Positions 27,825-38,998 of a DNA stretch of 64,000 nucleotides are shown here, one piece after another. Both the position numbers and the translations under genes were made by a program. Under the pieces are notes generated by a model. That model was not told the origin of the DNA. It did no database searches and was given only the letters and a program-made list of their open reading frames with translations. Source of the stretch: Xiheibacterium sp038325765 (GTDB taxonomy: Bacteria > Myxococcota_A > Polyangia > Nannocystales > Nannocystaceae); contig JBBQJI010000011.1 of NCBI GenBank assembly GCA_038325765.1, positions 73,971 to 137,970 of the forward strand, given 5' to 3'. Every line of letters starts with the position of its first letter. Within the stretch, counting starts at the first letter, position 1.

Positions 27825-28958
27825 ATGCGCGCGTTCTTCCTGGCCCAGTGGCTGTCGATCGCGGGTCCCGTCGCCGGTGCCCACGAGGTTGCCCGCGGCG
27901 AGAACCTCTGGGGGATCGCGCGTGAACACGGCACGAGCGTCGCCGAGCTGCGGGCCGCGAACCCGCGGCTGACCGACCCGCTTCGCATCGGCACCACGCT
28001 CACGCTGCCGGCCGCACCCACCGCGAAGCCCGAGCCCACCGCGAAGCCCGAGCCCACCGCGAAGCCCAAGCCCACCGCGAAGCCCAAGCCCACCGCGAAG
28101 CCAGCGCCGCGCATCCACCAGGTGGTCGCGGGCGACACGCTCGGTGCGCTCGCGCACCGCCACGGGCTCACCGTCGAGGCGCTCCAGGAGCGCAACGGCC
28201 TGTCGAGCGCGAGGATCGTGATCGGCCAGCGCCTCGTGCTCGGCGATGCGCCCCTCGCCGAGCACGCGCTGCCCGATCTCGCCGACCTCCCGCCGCCGCC
28301 GGACGAAGTCTCGGCGTTGCCCGCCCCCACGGCGAAGCGGCGCGCGGCTGCGGTCGCCAGCGAGGCGCGGGCGACCGCGAGCACGTCCTCGTCGCTGGTG
28401 GGAGCCGTTTTACTCCCCCACGACCGCATCTACTACCTACGCCACCCCACGCGGGCCTGGGGCCTGCCCCACGTCGTCACATCGACGCGCGCCGCGATCG
28501 CCACGGTGAAGAAGAAGCACCCGGGCGTCCACCGCCTCGCGATCGGCGACATCTCGGCGAAGGGCGGGGGCCGGCTGCCCGGCCACAAGTCGCACCGTGC
28601 CGGTCGCGACGTCGACATCGGCCTGTATTTCCGCCGCGTGCCCGAGGCCTACCCCAAGCGCTTCGTCGGGGCCGGCGCGGCGCCCCTCGATCACGCAGCG
28701 ACGTGGGCGCTCATCGAGGCGTTCTACAACCAGTCCAAGCGACCGGGCGGCCCCGTCCAGATCTTCCTCGACTTCGCCATACAAGGTGAAATCTACGCCT
28801 GGGCCCGCAAGCACGGCGTGTCGCGGCGGGTGCTCGGCGAGGTCTTCCAGCATCCCCACGGCCGCTGGGCGCGTCGCGGCCTGGTCCGCCACGAGCCGGC
28901 CCACGACGATCACCTGCATGTTCGATACGCGTGCCCGCGCGGGGGAACGGACTGCTGA
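27825..28958 (+). CDS. LysM-containing M74 (MepA-like) murein endopeptidase
   Basis: The start at ATG 27825 gives a signal peptide (MRAFFLAQWLSIAGPVAGAH). Two LysM peptidoglycan-binding modules follow (about 22-65, VARGENLWGIAREHGTSVAE, and about 100-140, VVAGDTLGALAHRHGLTVEA), separated by five TAKPxP repeats. The C-terminal domain has the metal-site motifs SHRAGRDVDIGLYF and HDDHLHVR of penicillin-insensitive murein endopeptidase (MepA, M74), which cleaves peptide cross-links. The product is 377 residues and probably periplasmic. MepA enzymes normally lack LysM, so the fusion is a variant architecture. It ends 2 bp before the convergent VWA lipoprotein gene. Confidence 0.9.
   Translation: MRAFFLAQWLSIAGPVAGAHEVARGENLWGIAREHGTSVAELRAANPRLTDPLRIGTTLTLPAAPTAKPEPTAKPEPTAKPKPTAKPKPTAKPAPRIHQVVAGDTLGALAHRHGLTVEALQERNGLSSARIVIGQRLVLGDAPLAEHALPDLADLPPPPDEVSALPAPTAKRRAAAVASEARATASTSSSLVGAVLLPHDRIYYLRHPTRAWGLPHVVTSTRAAIATVKKKHPGVHRLAIGDISAKGGGRLPGHKSHRAGRDVDIGLYFRRVPEAYPKRFVGAGAAPLDHAATWALIEAFYNQSKRPGGPVQIFLDFAIQGEIYAWARKHGVSRRVLGEVFQHPHGRWARRGLVRHEPAHDDHLHVRYACPRGGTDC
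28017..28106 (+). repeat. 18-bp tandem repeat encoding TAKPEP/TAKPKP linker
   Basis: Five copies of an 18-bp unit (core ccaccgcgaagccc) encode the Pro/Lys linker between the two LysM domains of the murein endopeptidase. The unit is in frame, so the linker length can vary without frameshift. Confidence 0.85.
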
Positions 28959-28960
28959 TC

Positions 28961-30115
28961 TCAGAGCCCGGAATCTTCACAGACTGCGTTCAGGACCTCG
29001 ATGAGGTCGGCGATCTGCGGGACCAGGTCGTTCGTCGAGCTGCAGATGTTCCCGGCGTGGATGTGATCGGTCAGGCCGATTCCGGTGAAGTGCTGCATGA
29101 AGGTCAGGATCCGCTCGCCGTACTCGGCGCCCTCGCCATCGGAGTTGCCCGACGAGGGCTGCCATGGCGCGCAGGCATCGGGCCCGTTCGCGATCAGCGC
29201 GAGTACACCGACCGCCGTGGGCGGCTTGATCGCCGTGAGTCTGTCGAACCAGTCGGTGGGGGCACCCACCGAGCCCGTGCGCCCCGGCGCCTCGTTGGGA
29301 TCGAGGCTGTCGTCGTCGTCGTCCTCGTCGGTGATGAACACTACGATGAGCGCGGCGTCGTCCCGCAGAAACCCCTCGTTGCACGCCCCGGGCGCGCCGA
29401 GTTCGGGCGACAGGGCCGCCAGCGCGGTGTCGAGCTGCTTCTCGTCGTCGTCGTAGTTCTGGCCCACCGCGAACAGGCAGCCGATGGTCGTGAGCGCGTC
29501 GCTCTCGTCGAGGTATGGCGGATGCGCGTCGTCACCGAAGCAGGAGTCGCCACCGAGCAGCGCGCCGCTGCGCGACAGCGCCCCGCGGACGTGGCAGACC
29601 TCGGACTGGTAGTCCGGCGCGACCTCGGTCGTCGTCAGCCCCAGGTGGTAGGAGCACAGCCCACCGAACACCGAATCGAGCAGATCGGTGAACTCCGCGA
29701 GCGCCGGGACGAACGCCGCGAACTCCTCGGACATGCTCCCCGAATTATCCATCACGATCAGCACGTCGACCTTGTCGCATACCCCGATCGCCTGACCGCA
29801 CGATGGGCCGGAACTCGACGACTCGGACATCGGCGCGTCGGTGGACGACGACGCGGTAGCGGCGTCCGTCGTGCCCGCGCTCGCCGAGTCGGATCCGACC
29901 GTTGTCTCCGTGGTCGGCAGCGGTGCCGTCCCCGACGACTCGGCGGTCCCGCCCGCCACGCACACGCCGTCGACGCCGCACGACTGACCCGCATCGCAGT
30001 GACTGTCGTCGCCACACGCGAGGCCCAACGTACCCGGGACCTTGCACGAGCCGGCTGCGAGTAGCCACGCGCACGCGATGAAGCCGGCGGCTGCGACGTG
30101 GCGCACGGCCAGCAT
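28961..30115 (-). CDS. VWA-domain lipoprotein
   Basis: ATG 30115 gives a lipoprotein signal ending LLAAGSC (Cys24); GTG 30133 is an alternative. The 384-residue protein has a Cys-rich start (CGDDSHCDAGQSC), a long Ser/Thr/Ala linker, and a von Willebrand A-like domain from about residue 115 with the MIDAS motif DNSGSMS preceded by VDVLIVM. Later Asp-rich loops (DEDDDDDSLDPNE) may also bind metal. Such lipoproteins with the DNSGSM motif are very frequent in myxobacterial genomes. The probable place is the outer membrane; the ligand is unknown. Confidence 0.87.
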   Translation of the reverse strand: MLAVRHVAAAGFIACAWLLAAGSCKVPGTLGLACGDDSHCDAGQSCGVDGVCVAGGTAESSGTAPLPTTETTVGSDSASAGTTDAATASSSTDAPMSESSSSGPSCGQAIGVCDKVDVLIVMDNSGSMSEEFAAFVPALAEFTDLLDSVFGGLCSYHLGLTTTEVAPDYQSEVCHVRGALSRSGALLGGDSCFGDDAHPPYLDESDALTTIGCLFAVGQNYDDDEKQLDTALAALSPELGAPGACNEGFLRDDAALIVVFITDEDDDDDSLDPNEAPGRTGSVGAPTDWFDRLTAIKPPTAVGVLALIANGPDACAPWQPSSGNSDGEGAEYGERILTFMQHFTGIGLTDHIHAGNICSSTNDLVPQIADLIEVLNAVCEDSGL

Positions 30116-30564
30116 GGTAGCCGCAACGGGCACGGGCGGAAGGAGACGACGGGGGCGTCTTGTTGCGCGCCTGCAAGGGCGAGGATCCGAGGGCGCGAAG
30201 GTCCCCGCGCGCGCGACACCGAAACTGGCGGCCGCGGGCTCGGGACCGAACCCGTCGGCGGGCTGAGCGCCCGCTCAGGATCGCGATGGCGTCGTGGCCG
30301 GCTCGGTCCTCACCCGATCGCCAGGGCGACCGGGGGCTTCGTCGTGGGCCTCGCGAGCAACCCGGACGCCGACGTCGAGGCCATCGAGGGCATTTGCAAC
30401 GCCTACCGCCTGAACAGCCACGGCGTGTTCGACGGACGCTAGACGAGGCCGGCAGCCCCTCACTACCTCGACCGAGCGCGAGTCGTGCGGCGGATGACTC
30501 GCTCGCCGGTTGCCCGCCGCCGCCGGCGGCGATACGTAAAATCTCGAATCCAGCCACCTGCGGG
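30116..30564. other. 450-bp region without a supported gene
   Basis: Open frames exist, for example one ending at 30442 whose last 40 codons (GGFVVGLASNPDADVEAIEG onward) look more protein-like than its start, so a decayed gene is possible. A GC-rich inverted repeat (gccgccgccggcggc, about 30518-30532) lies near an A/T-rich stretch next to tRNA-Arg. I see no clear coding gene. Confidence 0.5.
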
Positions 30565-30638
30565 CGCCCGCGGGAGGGATCGAACCTCCGACCTACGGTT
30601 TAGGAAACCGTCGCTCTATCCGACTGAGCTACGCGAGC
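30565..30638 (-). tRNA. tRNA-Arg (anticodon CCT)
   Basis: The minus-strand 74-nt cloverleaf has acceptor GCTCGCG/CGCGGGC (one T-G pair), D-stem GCTC/GAGC, anticodon stem ACGGT/ACCGT with loop TTCCTAA (anticodon CCT) and T-stem GGAGG/CCTCC. The discriminator is G and CCA is not encoded. It reads AGG codons. Confidence 0.95.
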
Positions 30639-30697
30639 GGGGCGCCCGGACCCTACCAGAGTGCCGCGGCCCGGGACAGACGCCCAGGCGGGCGGGC

Positions 30698-31357
30698 TCA
30701 GGCGTCCTCGCCCCACCATCGAGTGTCGTCGATCTGCGCGGCGACCAGGGGCTCGCCGGGCTGCTCGAGGTGGGCGCGGAAGGCGACGACCCAGCGGCGC
30801 ATGAGATCGAGATCCTCGCGCACGCGGAAGTCGGTGTCGAGCTCGAGGCCGAGGGCGTCGGGGTCCCGGGGTTGCAGGCGATCGTGCGCGCGCAAGGTGC
30901 CGTGCGCGGCTTCCCAGGCGACGACGTGATCGCGGCCGAGCGACGGGGCTTCGTCGAGGGCGCGGGCGGCCCAGCCCTCGAGATCTTCAGCCCACGGATC
31001 GATGACGCCGGTGCACGGGTCCATGCGCACGATGCCGTGCCGATGGATGCCGAACTGTCGCCCGTGCACGTCCTCGGCGAAGAGCCAGATCATGGTCGCG
31101 TGACGGTAGGGCGCCCGCCACAGGGTCAGGCCGTTCCAGTCCCCGCAGCCGCGGATCTGCGCGACGGTGACGGTGGGCCGCACGTACAGCGCGCCATCCA
31201 GGGCGCGGAAACCATCGCGCAGGTGGAGCAGGGCCTCGAGCTCGAGGACACGCTCGCGCGCAGCGGTGATGGGGACCTCACGCAGGCGTGCAGGGACGCG
31301 CGAGTGGGCGGGACCAGCCGTGGTGAGGAGCTCTGCGAGCGCACGTCGGCGGGCCAT
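30698..31357 (-). CDS. SUKH (SMI1/KNR4)-like protein
   Basis: The open frame runs upstream, but ATG 31357 is the first sensible start (MARRRALAELLTTAGPAHSR), for 219 residues. The middle has the pattern typical of SMI1/KNR4 proteins: IWLFAEDVHGRQFGIHR, then DPCTGVIDPWAEDLEGWAARAL. SUKH proteins are often immunity proteins of polymorphic toxins, but stand-alone housekeeping copies exist. No toxin gene is visible beside it. It is divergent from the MYXO-CTERM protein and follows tRNA-Arg. The family assignment is by pattern only. Confidence 0.68.
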   Translation of the reverse strand: MARRRALAELLTTAGPAHSRVPARLREVPITAARERVLELEALLHLRDGFRALDGALYVRPTVTVAQIRGCGDWNGLTLWRAPYRHATMIWLFAEDVHGRQFGIHRHGIVRMDPCTGVIDPWAEDLEGWAARALDEAPSLGRDHVVAWEAAHGTLRAHDRLQPRDPDALGLELDTDFRVREDLDLMRRWVVAFRAHLEQPGEPLVAAQIDDTRWWGEDA

Positions 31358-31493
31358 CGTGGGCCAGCATACCGCGAGCCCGTCGGGTCGCTTCCACCGA
31401 CGGTGTGAAATCGCGCGACGTACGTGCGTCGCCACGCATCGTGTCCCCGGACCACGTCTGCCGCGCATGCGCCGTCGCTGGTATGTTCCGCCC

Positions 31494-33311
31494 ATGCTCC
31501 GTCGCGCACTGCCCTTGGGTTTGTTCTGTGTGATCTCGCTGCCTGCGTCCGCCGCCGAGCTGCGCTTCAACGCCACCGCCGCCGGCAGCGTGGTCGCGAC
31601 CGGCAACACGCTGGGCCTCGCCAAGGCGCTGAACGCCAACGGCCCCGGGACCCAGGATTCGATCGGCACGTTCATCAGCCTCGACGCCACCGATGTCGAC
31701 AACCACCCGGTCGCGATCGGCAACCCGTGGCCGACGGGCACCACCTCCGACTGGACGCTCAATGGCTCGACCGGCGATCTCGTGCTGCCCAAGGACGCCG
31801 AGGTGCTCTACGCCGAGCTGGTGTGGGGCGGCAGCACGTTCTACGGCCTCGAGGACGTCCGCGCGGACCTCGACGACGCGGTCACGTTCGAGTTCGGCGG
31901 CGACACGGCGATGGTCGATCCCGACGCGACCACGGCCATGACCATCGACGAGATGTCGGCGGAGGGCTTCTTCGTCCGGTACTACATGCGCACCGCCGAC
32001 GTCACCGACTTCGTCGTGGCCCACGGCGCCGGCACGTACTCGCTGGGCGGCGTGCCCGGCACCCAGGACGCGACCATCAACTCGCTCAACGCGGCCGGCT
32101 GGACCCTCGTGGTCGCCTACCGCGACAGCATGCAGCCGATCCGCAATCTCACCGTGTTCGTGGGCGGATCGTTCGTCGACGAGCAGTCCACCGAGGACTA
32201 CTCGTTCGCCGGCTTCTGCACCCCGCCGATGGGCGCCTTCAATGGCACGGCGGTGGTCAGCGCCATCGAGGGCGACGCCGACCTGACCGGCGACGGGCTC
32301 GCGATCGGCGAGACCGTCCTCGGAGCGTTCGTCGATCTCTCCGGCCCCAACAACCCCGAGAACAACTTCTTTGCCTCGCAGATCAACGGCGCCGACGGCC
32401 TGCTGGACACCAGCGGCAGCTTCGGCGACGCCAACCACGATGCCACGCTCGGCGTGAACCAAAGCGGCGCTCGTCAGGGCTGGGACATCACCCATCTGCC
32501 GCTGTCGTCGCAGGACGGGCAATTCGCCAACGGTCAGACCGAGGCGGTCCTGCGCACCCAGACCGAAGGTGACTCGTACGTCCCGACGACGGTCGCGTTC
32601 GCCATCGGCGTCAACGCGCCGGACTTCTCGGGCCGCAACACGCTGGTCGGGGTGGCCCCGGGGGAGATCACCATCGACGAGACCGCAGCGCTCACGGTGT
32701 CGATGACCAACAGCGGCCTGGTCAACGCCGACGGCGTCTCGCTGGTCGCACCGCTGCCGGCAGGCCTCGAGCTCGAGAGCTTCACGATCGACGGCAACGA
32801 CGGCGACATCTCCGGCGACCCTGTGACGGCGGCGGCGCTCGGGACCGGGGTCGACATCGGTGTCGTCGGGCCGCAGGAGACCCGCGAGATCGTGATCACC
32901 GTGCGCGCCGCGGACGCGCCCGAGAACGGCGATGGCTGGGTCATCGCGCCGCGGTGGAACTTCAGCTACGTCAGCTGCGTGGGCGAGGATGCGCTCGAGG
33001 AGCCGTATGTCGCCGCACCGGTGCAGATCGACTTCGTCGAGCCGGCGGCCGAGACCGGCGCCGTGGACACCAGCGGTGGTGACACGGCCGCCGATACCAC
33101 CGGCGACAGCGACTCGGACAGCAACTCCGACAGCGAGGGCGACGCCAGCGCCACGGACACAGACAGCTTCGGCGACAGCAGCGGGAGCGCGGGCGCAACC
33201 GGTGGTGCCGGCAGCGACGACGGCTGCGGATGCAACGAGGGCGGACGCGGTGGCCAGGGCTGGCTGGCACTCGGCGTGATGGGCTGGCTGCTCCGCCGTC
33301 GTCGTCGCTGA
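31494..33311 (+). CDS. MYXO-CTERM-type surface protein with repeat-like beta domains
   Basis: ATG 31494 gives a signal peptide (MLRRALPLGLFCVISLPASAA); upstream in-frame codons are unlikely. The 605-residue protein has a beta-rich N-terminal part and a DUF11/CARDB-like segment (ALTVSMTNSGLVNADGVSLV, LPAGLELESFTIDGND). A Ser/Asp/Thr linker leads to the tail GCGCNEGGRGG, a hydrophobic WLALGVMGWLL and five Arg. This tripartite tail (Cys motif, helix, Arg cluster) is the MYXO-CTERM sorting signal of myxobacteria, processed by a rhombosortase-like system and leading to surface attachment (family knowledge). It probably binds or builds a surface structure; the precise role is unknown. Confidence 0.85.
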   Translation: MLRRALPLGLFCVISLPASAAELRFNATAAGSVVATGNTLGLAKALNANGPGTQDSIGTFISLDATDVDNHPVAIGNPWPTGTTSDWTLNGSTGDLVLPKDAEVLYAELVWGGSTFYGLEDVRADLDDAVTFEFGGDTAMVDPDATTAMTIDEMSAEGFFVRYYMRTADVTDFVVAHGAGTYSLGGVPGTQDATINSLNAAGWTLVVAYRDSMQPIRNLTVFVGGSFVDEQSTEDYSFAGFCTPPMGAFNGTAVVSAIEGDADLTGDGLAIGETVLGAFVDLSGPNNPENNFFASQINGADGLLDTSGSFGDANHDATLGVNQSGARQGWDITHLPLSSQDGQFANGQTEAVLRTQTEGDSYVPTTVAFAIGVNAPDFSGRNTLVGVAPGEITIDETAALTVSMTNSGLVNADGVSLVAPLPAGLELESFTIDGNDGDISGDPVTAAALGTGVDIGVVGPQETREIVITVRAADAPENGDGWVIAPRWNFSYVSCVGEDALEEPYVAAPVQIDFVEPAAETGAVDTSGGDTAADTTGDSDSDSNSDSEGDASATDTDSFGDSSGSAGATGGAGSDDGCGCNEGGRGGQGWLALGVMGWLLRRRRR

Positions 33312-33337
33312 GCATCGGCACGCAGGCTGTGAATCCG

Positions 33338-33364
33338 ACGCCGCGGTGGCCACCACCGCGGCGT
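33338..33364 (+). terminator. Hairpin downstream of the MYXO-CTERM gene
   Basis: A perfect 12-bp stem, ACGCCGCGGTGG / CCACCGCGGCGT, with a 3-nt loop begins 27 nt after the stop codon. There is no T-tract. It is a likely transcription terminator for a GC-rich genome. Confidence 0.6.
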
Positions 33365-33450
33365 TCCTGCGTGGTTCGGACCGCATGGCCGCCGATCGCA
33401 GACGCGTGCGTTGGGCTTCGGCCCAGGCGTTCCGCCGGGCCTCACGGCCG

Positions 33451-33510
33451 CAGGGGGCCCCCTGAAGCCTTCTATCGGGAACGCCGATAATATAGATTAT
33501 GTAAAGTAGG
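33451..33510. other. A/T-rich island with dyads in the convergent intergenic region
   Basis: The palindrome CAGGGGGCCCCCTG (33451-33464) is followed by the dyad TATCGG-GAACG-CCGATA (33473-33489). The run aatatagattatgtaaag (33489-33506) then follows, far richer in A/T than anything nearby. It lies between two convergent genes, so a normal promoter for either is unexpected. Confidence 0.55.
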
Positions 33511-33559
33511 GTCTGGTGCGTTCGGCCCGCCGCCGGCGCCAGCCGCCGCCGCGAACCTC

Positions 33560-35895
33560 CTAGCGGATCGGCAGCCAGAAGCGCGCGAGCGGCAGCCAGA
33601 TACGCTCGGCGCGGCCCTTCACGTTGCCGCGCGGGACGAACGGACGCGGCCGCTCGGCCTGCGGGTCGATGAAGTTGCTCGGGTCCACGGCCTTGGCCGC
33701 CGCCCGGTGCGCCAGCGACAGCGCCAACTCCCGCGTCGGGCACAGGCCCTTGCGGCACTCGATGCGAACCACGGCCTGGGACTGCGGCACGCCGAAGACG
33801 AGCTCGAACGCATCGTCACGCTCGGCCGCCATCGCCCCCTCGGCCACCGACGGATCGGCCACCAGCGCGTGCTCGGTGCCGAGCTCGGCGACCTTGGCCG
33901 GCAGGCCCTGCTCGGGCCGCAGCCACGCCTCGACCACCACGGTGTGCTCCCTGCCGCGGACGGTACCCTCGAGCCGCACGCGATCGAACTCGGATAGCTC
34001 TGGGATGCCGGTCGGCACCTCGTCGTAGCCCGGCACCTCGCCCGAGGTGAGCAGCACCCGCAGCTTGCGGCGATCGCCAGCGGCGGCCGGCATTCCCTCG
34101 GCGACGATCTTGCCCAGCGCCTCGGCGGCGGCGGCATCGGAGCAGAACGCCGCGCCACACTCGAGCACGACGACGATCTCGCGCTCGGCGTCGGTGAGCA
34201 CCAAGATCTGACGGTCGGGCCGCGCCACCCGCAGCGCGTCCTCGCCGAGCCCAGGCACGCGATCGGCCATGCCGCTCGAGCTGCCAAAGGCCCACAGCGC
34301 AGCGTCGCGCACGAACGTCACACCTTCGACCGGCTTGCGGAACGCCCGCAGTCGCACCTTGTCGCGGGTCTTGTCGCCGCCGGGCCGGACCAGCGTGCGC
34401 TCGAAGAAGTGCTCGCGCGCGTCGCTGCGGCCCGACCAGTGGGTCGTGTAGCGGACGTGTTCGGGGGCCTCGAGCAGGGTCCGCGCGTCCTGGGCGTGGT
34501 TTCTGTGGAACTTCTCGAGCACGTCGGCGACGACGAGCCCGAGCTTGGGGTCGTCCTTGCACACGCCGGTCCCGCACGATACCCGCAGCACCGCGTCGGC
34601 CGACTCGAGCAGCAGCACGGCCTGGCGGGCGTCGGCGTCCTTCGCCATCACCAGGCGGTCGACGCCGGCGCCGAGCTCGAGCGCGCGGTCGCGGTCGGCC
34701 CCCGCGCTGGCGCCGGTCAGCAGCTCGGCCATCGTGCTCGGACGGCTGCCCGCCAGCGACGCCCCCACGGTCTCGAACACCGTCTGGGTGCCCAAGGTCG
34801 GCTTGCGCCACACCTCGAGCAGCACGTCGTGGCTCTCTGAACGGTGGCTGGCCAGGTACGTCACCGCGTCGTGGCGACCATCGTCGATGCCGCCGACGTC
34901 GGTGTTCCGATCCATGGTGAACATGCTGTCCGACGTCAGGTCCCGCAGATCTTTGAGGGTCAGCAGGCTGTCGGCGCCCACGGCCTCGACCTGCACCGTC
35001 CACTCGCGCGAGTCGTGCGACTGGTTGCGGTTGTCGCCCATCACCAACAGGTGGCGATCGGGGACCTTCCACGTGCGCGGCTTGTGTATCAGGTCGTCGC
35101 GGTCGTCGATCGTCGTGGTGTAGCGGACGACGTAGGTCTTGCCGTCGAGGGTCTCCTCGAACAGCTGGCAGTTCGCGACGTGCTTGACGCCGGCCTCGTC
35201 GAGGCAGCGCTCGGTGCTCGCCTCGCGCTGCACGTCCTCGAAGTCGGCGGCGCCGGGCCGCCTGATCGCGAGCGTGCGGCCGGTGATGCGGACCTCGTCG
35301 CCGGGCAGCCCGATGACGCGCTTGATGAAGTCCTCGGTCTCGTCGATCGGGTAGCGGAACACCACCACGTCGCCGCGCTCGATGTCGCCGATCGCCTCGC
35401 CCACCACCTGCGTGGTGAACGGGATCTGGACGCCATAGGCGAACTTGTTGACGAAGATGTGATCACCCGAGCGCAGCGTCGGCATCATGCTGCCCGAGGG
35501 GATCTTGAACGGCTCGTAGAAGCACGAGCGCAGGCCCAAGGCGACGACGACGGCGATGAAGACGTTCTCGAGGGTCTCGCGCAGCGCGCTCTTGCGGGCG
35601 AAATTCGCGTGTTGGTGGAGCAGGTCGTCGAGGCGCTCGGCCTCGGTCTCGAGCACCGGCCAGTCCTGGGCGGTGCGCAGGGTGTCGACGGCCGCCAAGC
35701 TGGCGCGGATGGCATCGGCCGGCGCCGCCGCAATGCGCGAGCCGTGGCGCTTGAGGATGCGGCGCCCCTCTTTTTGCAGCATCGACGCGGCCGCCCTCAC
35801 CTGCCGCGGAGTCCGCGGCTTGCGGGGGGCGGCAGGCTGGCTCGGGCTCGGTGCGGCGGCCGCCGAGCGGGATCCATCGGGTGTCTCGGGCGCGC

Positions 35896-35899
<4 letters not shown>
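33560..35899 (-). CDS. lepB: Signal peptidase I with long C-terminal extension
   Basis: The GTG at 35899 overlaps the lepA stop (GTGA) and gives 779 residues. A basic/Ala-Pro N-terminus leads to one transmembrane helix (about 111-126). Then come the catalytic Ser137 in PSGSMMPTL, catalytic Lys193 in FIKRVIGLPGDEV and box E (GDNRNQSHDSREW, 288-300). Type I signal peptidases normally end soon after box E, at 200-350 residues. Here about 480 residues follow, in what look like three similar modules, each ending in a strand and a Cys-x4-Cys (C442/C447, C581/C586, C715/C720). The extension should lie in the periplasm. It is translationally coupled to lepA, a classic lepA-lepB pairing. Confidence 0.93.
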
Positions 35900-37737
<1,838 letters not shown>

Positions 37738-37854
37738 GGGGGCGGCGAGGACGGAGTCGTTTCGGGACCGCGAACGGCCCGGCGTCCAGGCGGCAGACGT
37801 ATCATAGATGCCCGCTGCTTGCCGGCGCCGCTGCCGGACCCTAGAGTACCCAGC

Positions 37855-38928
37855 GTGCAACGACGTGGCTCGAGCTTCGTGGTCGCGGTGGGCTTGCCGG
37901 CGTGCCTGGCGGCGTGTGCGGCGAAGCCGGGTGCATCGAAGGCCCCCGACGAGTCTGCGGAGGACGAGGTCGAAAGCCGGGCCGCGCCGCCCAATCCCAA
38001 CCTCAAGCCCCTGGTCGTGGATGCCGCCCGCTGCGGCGCGTCTGGCGGGCGCACCGACCAGTTCGATCTGAACCACGACGGGCGCGGCGATCTGATCGAG
38101 ATCCATCACGGCCAGCCCAAGGCCGAGCTGCTCGCCTGCAAGCAGGCCGACTTCAACTTCGACGGGCGGCTCGACGCCTACTTCCACTACGACGACAAGG
38201 GCGAGATCGTCCGCGAGCAGTTCGATCTCGACTTCGACGGTCGCATCGATCTCGGTCGCCACTACAAGGGCAAAGAATTGGATTTCGACGAGCAGGATCT
38301 CGACCGCGACGGCTATGTCGATGCCTGGCGGCGCTACGACAAGGGCCGGCTGCTGCGCATCGAGACCGATCGCGACGGCGACGGCAAGCCCGACATGTTC
38401 ACGTACTACCTGTCGGGGCGCATCGATCGCGTCGGCTACGATGTGAACGGCGACGGCCGCGTCGATCAATGGGATCACGACGCCGCCCGCCGTGCGCGGC
38501 TGGCCGAGTCGTCGCGGACGACCAAGCGCACCGAAGATGCCCAGAAGAGCGACGCCACCGAATACGTGGAGGAGCCCGGTAAGGACCAGGACGCCGGCGC
38601 GACCCCGGCGACCGCGGATGCGGCGAAGGCCGGGGCGGGCAAGGCGACGACCGGGAAAAAAGCTGCGAAGACCGACACCTCGAAGTCGGACCCGAAGTCC
38701 GACGCAAAGGTGTCGAAGCCCACGGCCACGACGCCCGAACCCGGCGCGAAGAAGGATTCCGCCAAGACGCCGAGCAAGCCGGGCCCTACCGCCGACGATC
38801 CCGCCACCAAGCCGCTCGCCCCGACGACGCCAGCGAAGCCCACCGCGCCGTCGGCGGGCGCACCCACACCCGCCAAACCCAAGGGCGCGCCGTCCTCGAC
38901 CCAAGGCTCGCCGTTCCCAACAAAGTGA
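37855..38928 (+). CDS. Lipoprotein with six EF-hand-like calcium-loop repeats
   Basis: The GTG start at 37855 gives a lipoprotein signal ending CLAAC (Cys21) in a 357-residue product. Residues 60-205 contain six D-x-[DN]-x-D-G-type loops: DLNHDGRGDL, DFNFDGRLDA, DLDFDGRIDL, DLDRDGYVDA, DRDGDGKPDM and DVNGDGRVDQ. These are like thrombospondin type-3 or dockerin loops that bind calcium. The C-terminal half is a Lys/Pro/Ala/Thr-rich disordered stalk. The protein is probably an outer-membrane lipoprotein that folds on calcium; the function is not known. It is divergent from lepA. Confidence 0.85.
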   Translation: MQRRGSSFVVAVGLPACLAACAAKPGASKAPDESAEDEVESRAAPPNPNLKPLVVDAARCGASGGRTDQFDLNHDGRGDLIEIHHGQPKAELLACKQADFNFDGRLDAYFHYDDKGEIVREQFDLDFDGRIDLGRHYKGKELDFDEQDLDRDGYVDAWRRYDKGRLLRIETDRDGDGKPDMFTYYLSGRIDRVGYDVNGDGRVDQWDHDAARRARLAESSRTTKRTEDAQKSDATEYVEEPGKDQDAGATPATADAAKAGAGKATTGKKAAKTDTSKSDPKSDAKVSKPTATTPEPGAKKDSAKTPSKPGPTADDPATKPLAPTTPAKPTAPSAGAPTPAKPKGAPSSTQGSPFPTK

Positions 38929-38998
38929 TCGGGTGCGACGAGGCCCGCGCTCTCGCGCCCGCTGTGGCGGCTTCGGTTTTGCGGTAGTCTCGGCGCGA

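Noticed and set aside
30098..30442. Small plus-strand gene in the gap before tRNA-Arg
   Set aside because: The first two thirds is Arg/Gly shadow; only the last 40 codons look protein-like, so at most it is a decayed fragment.
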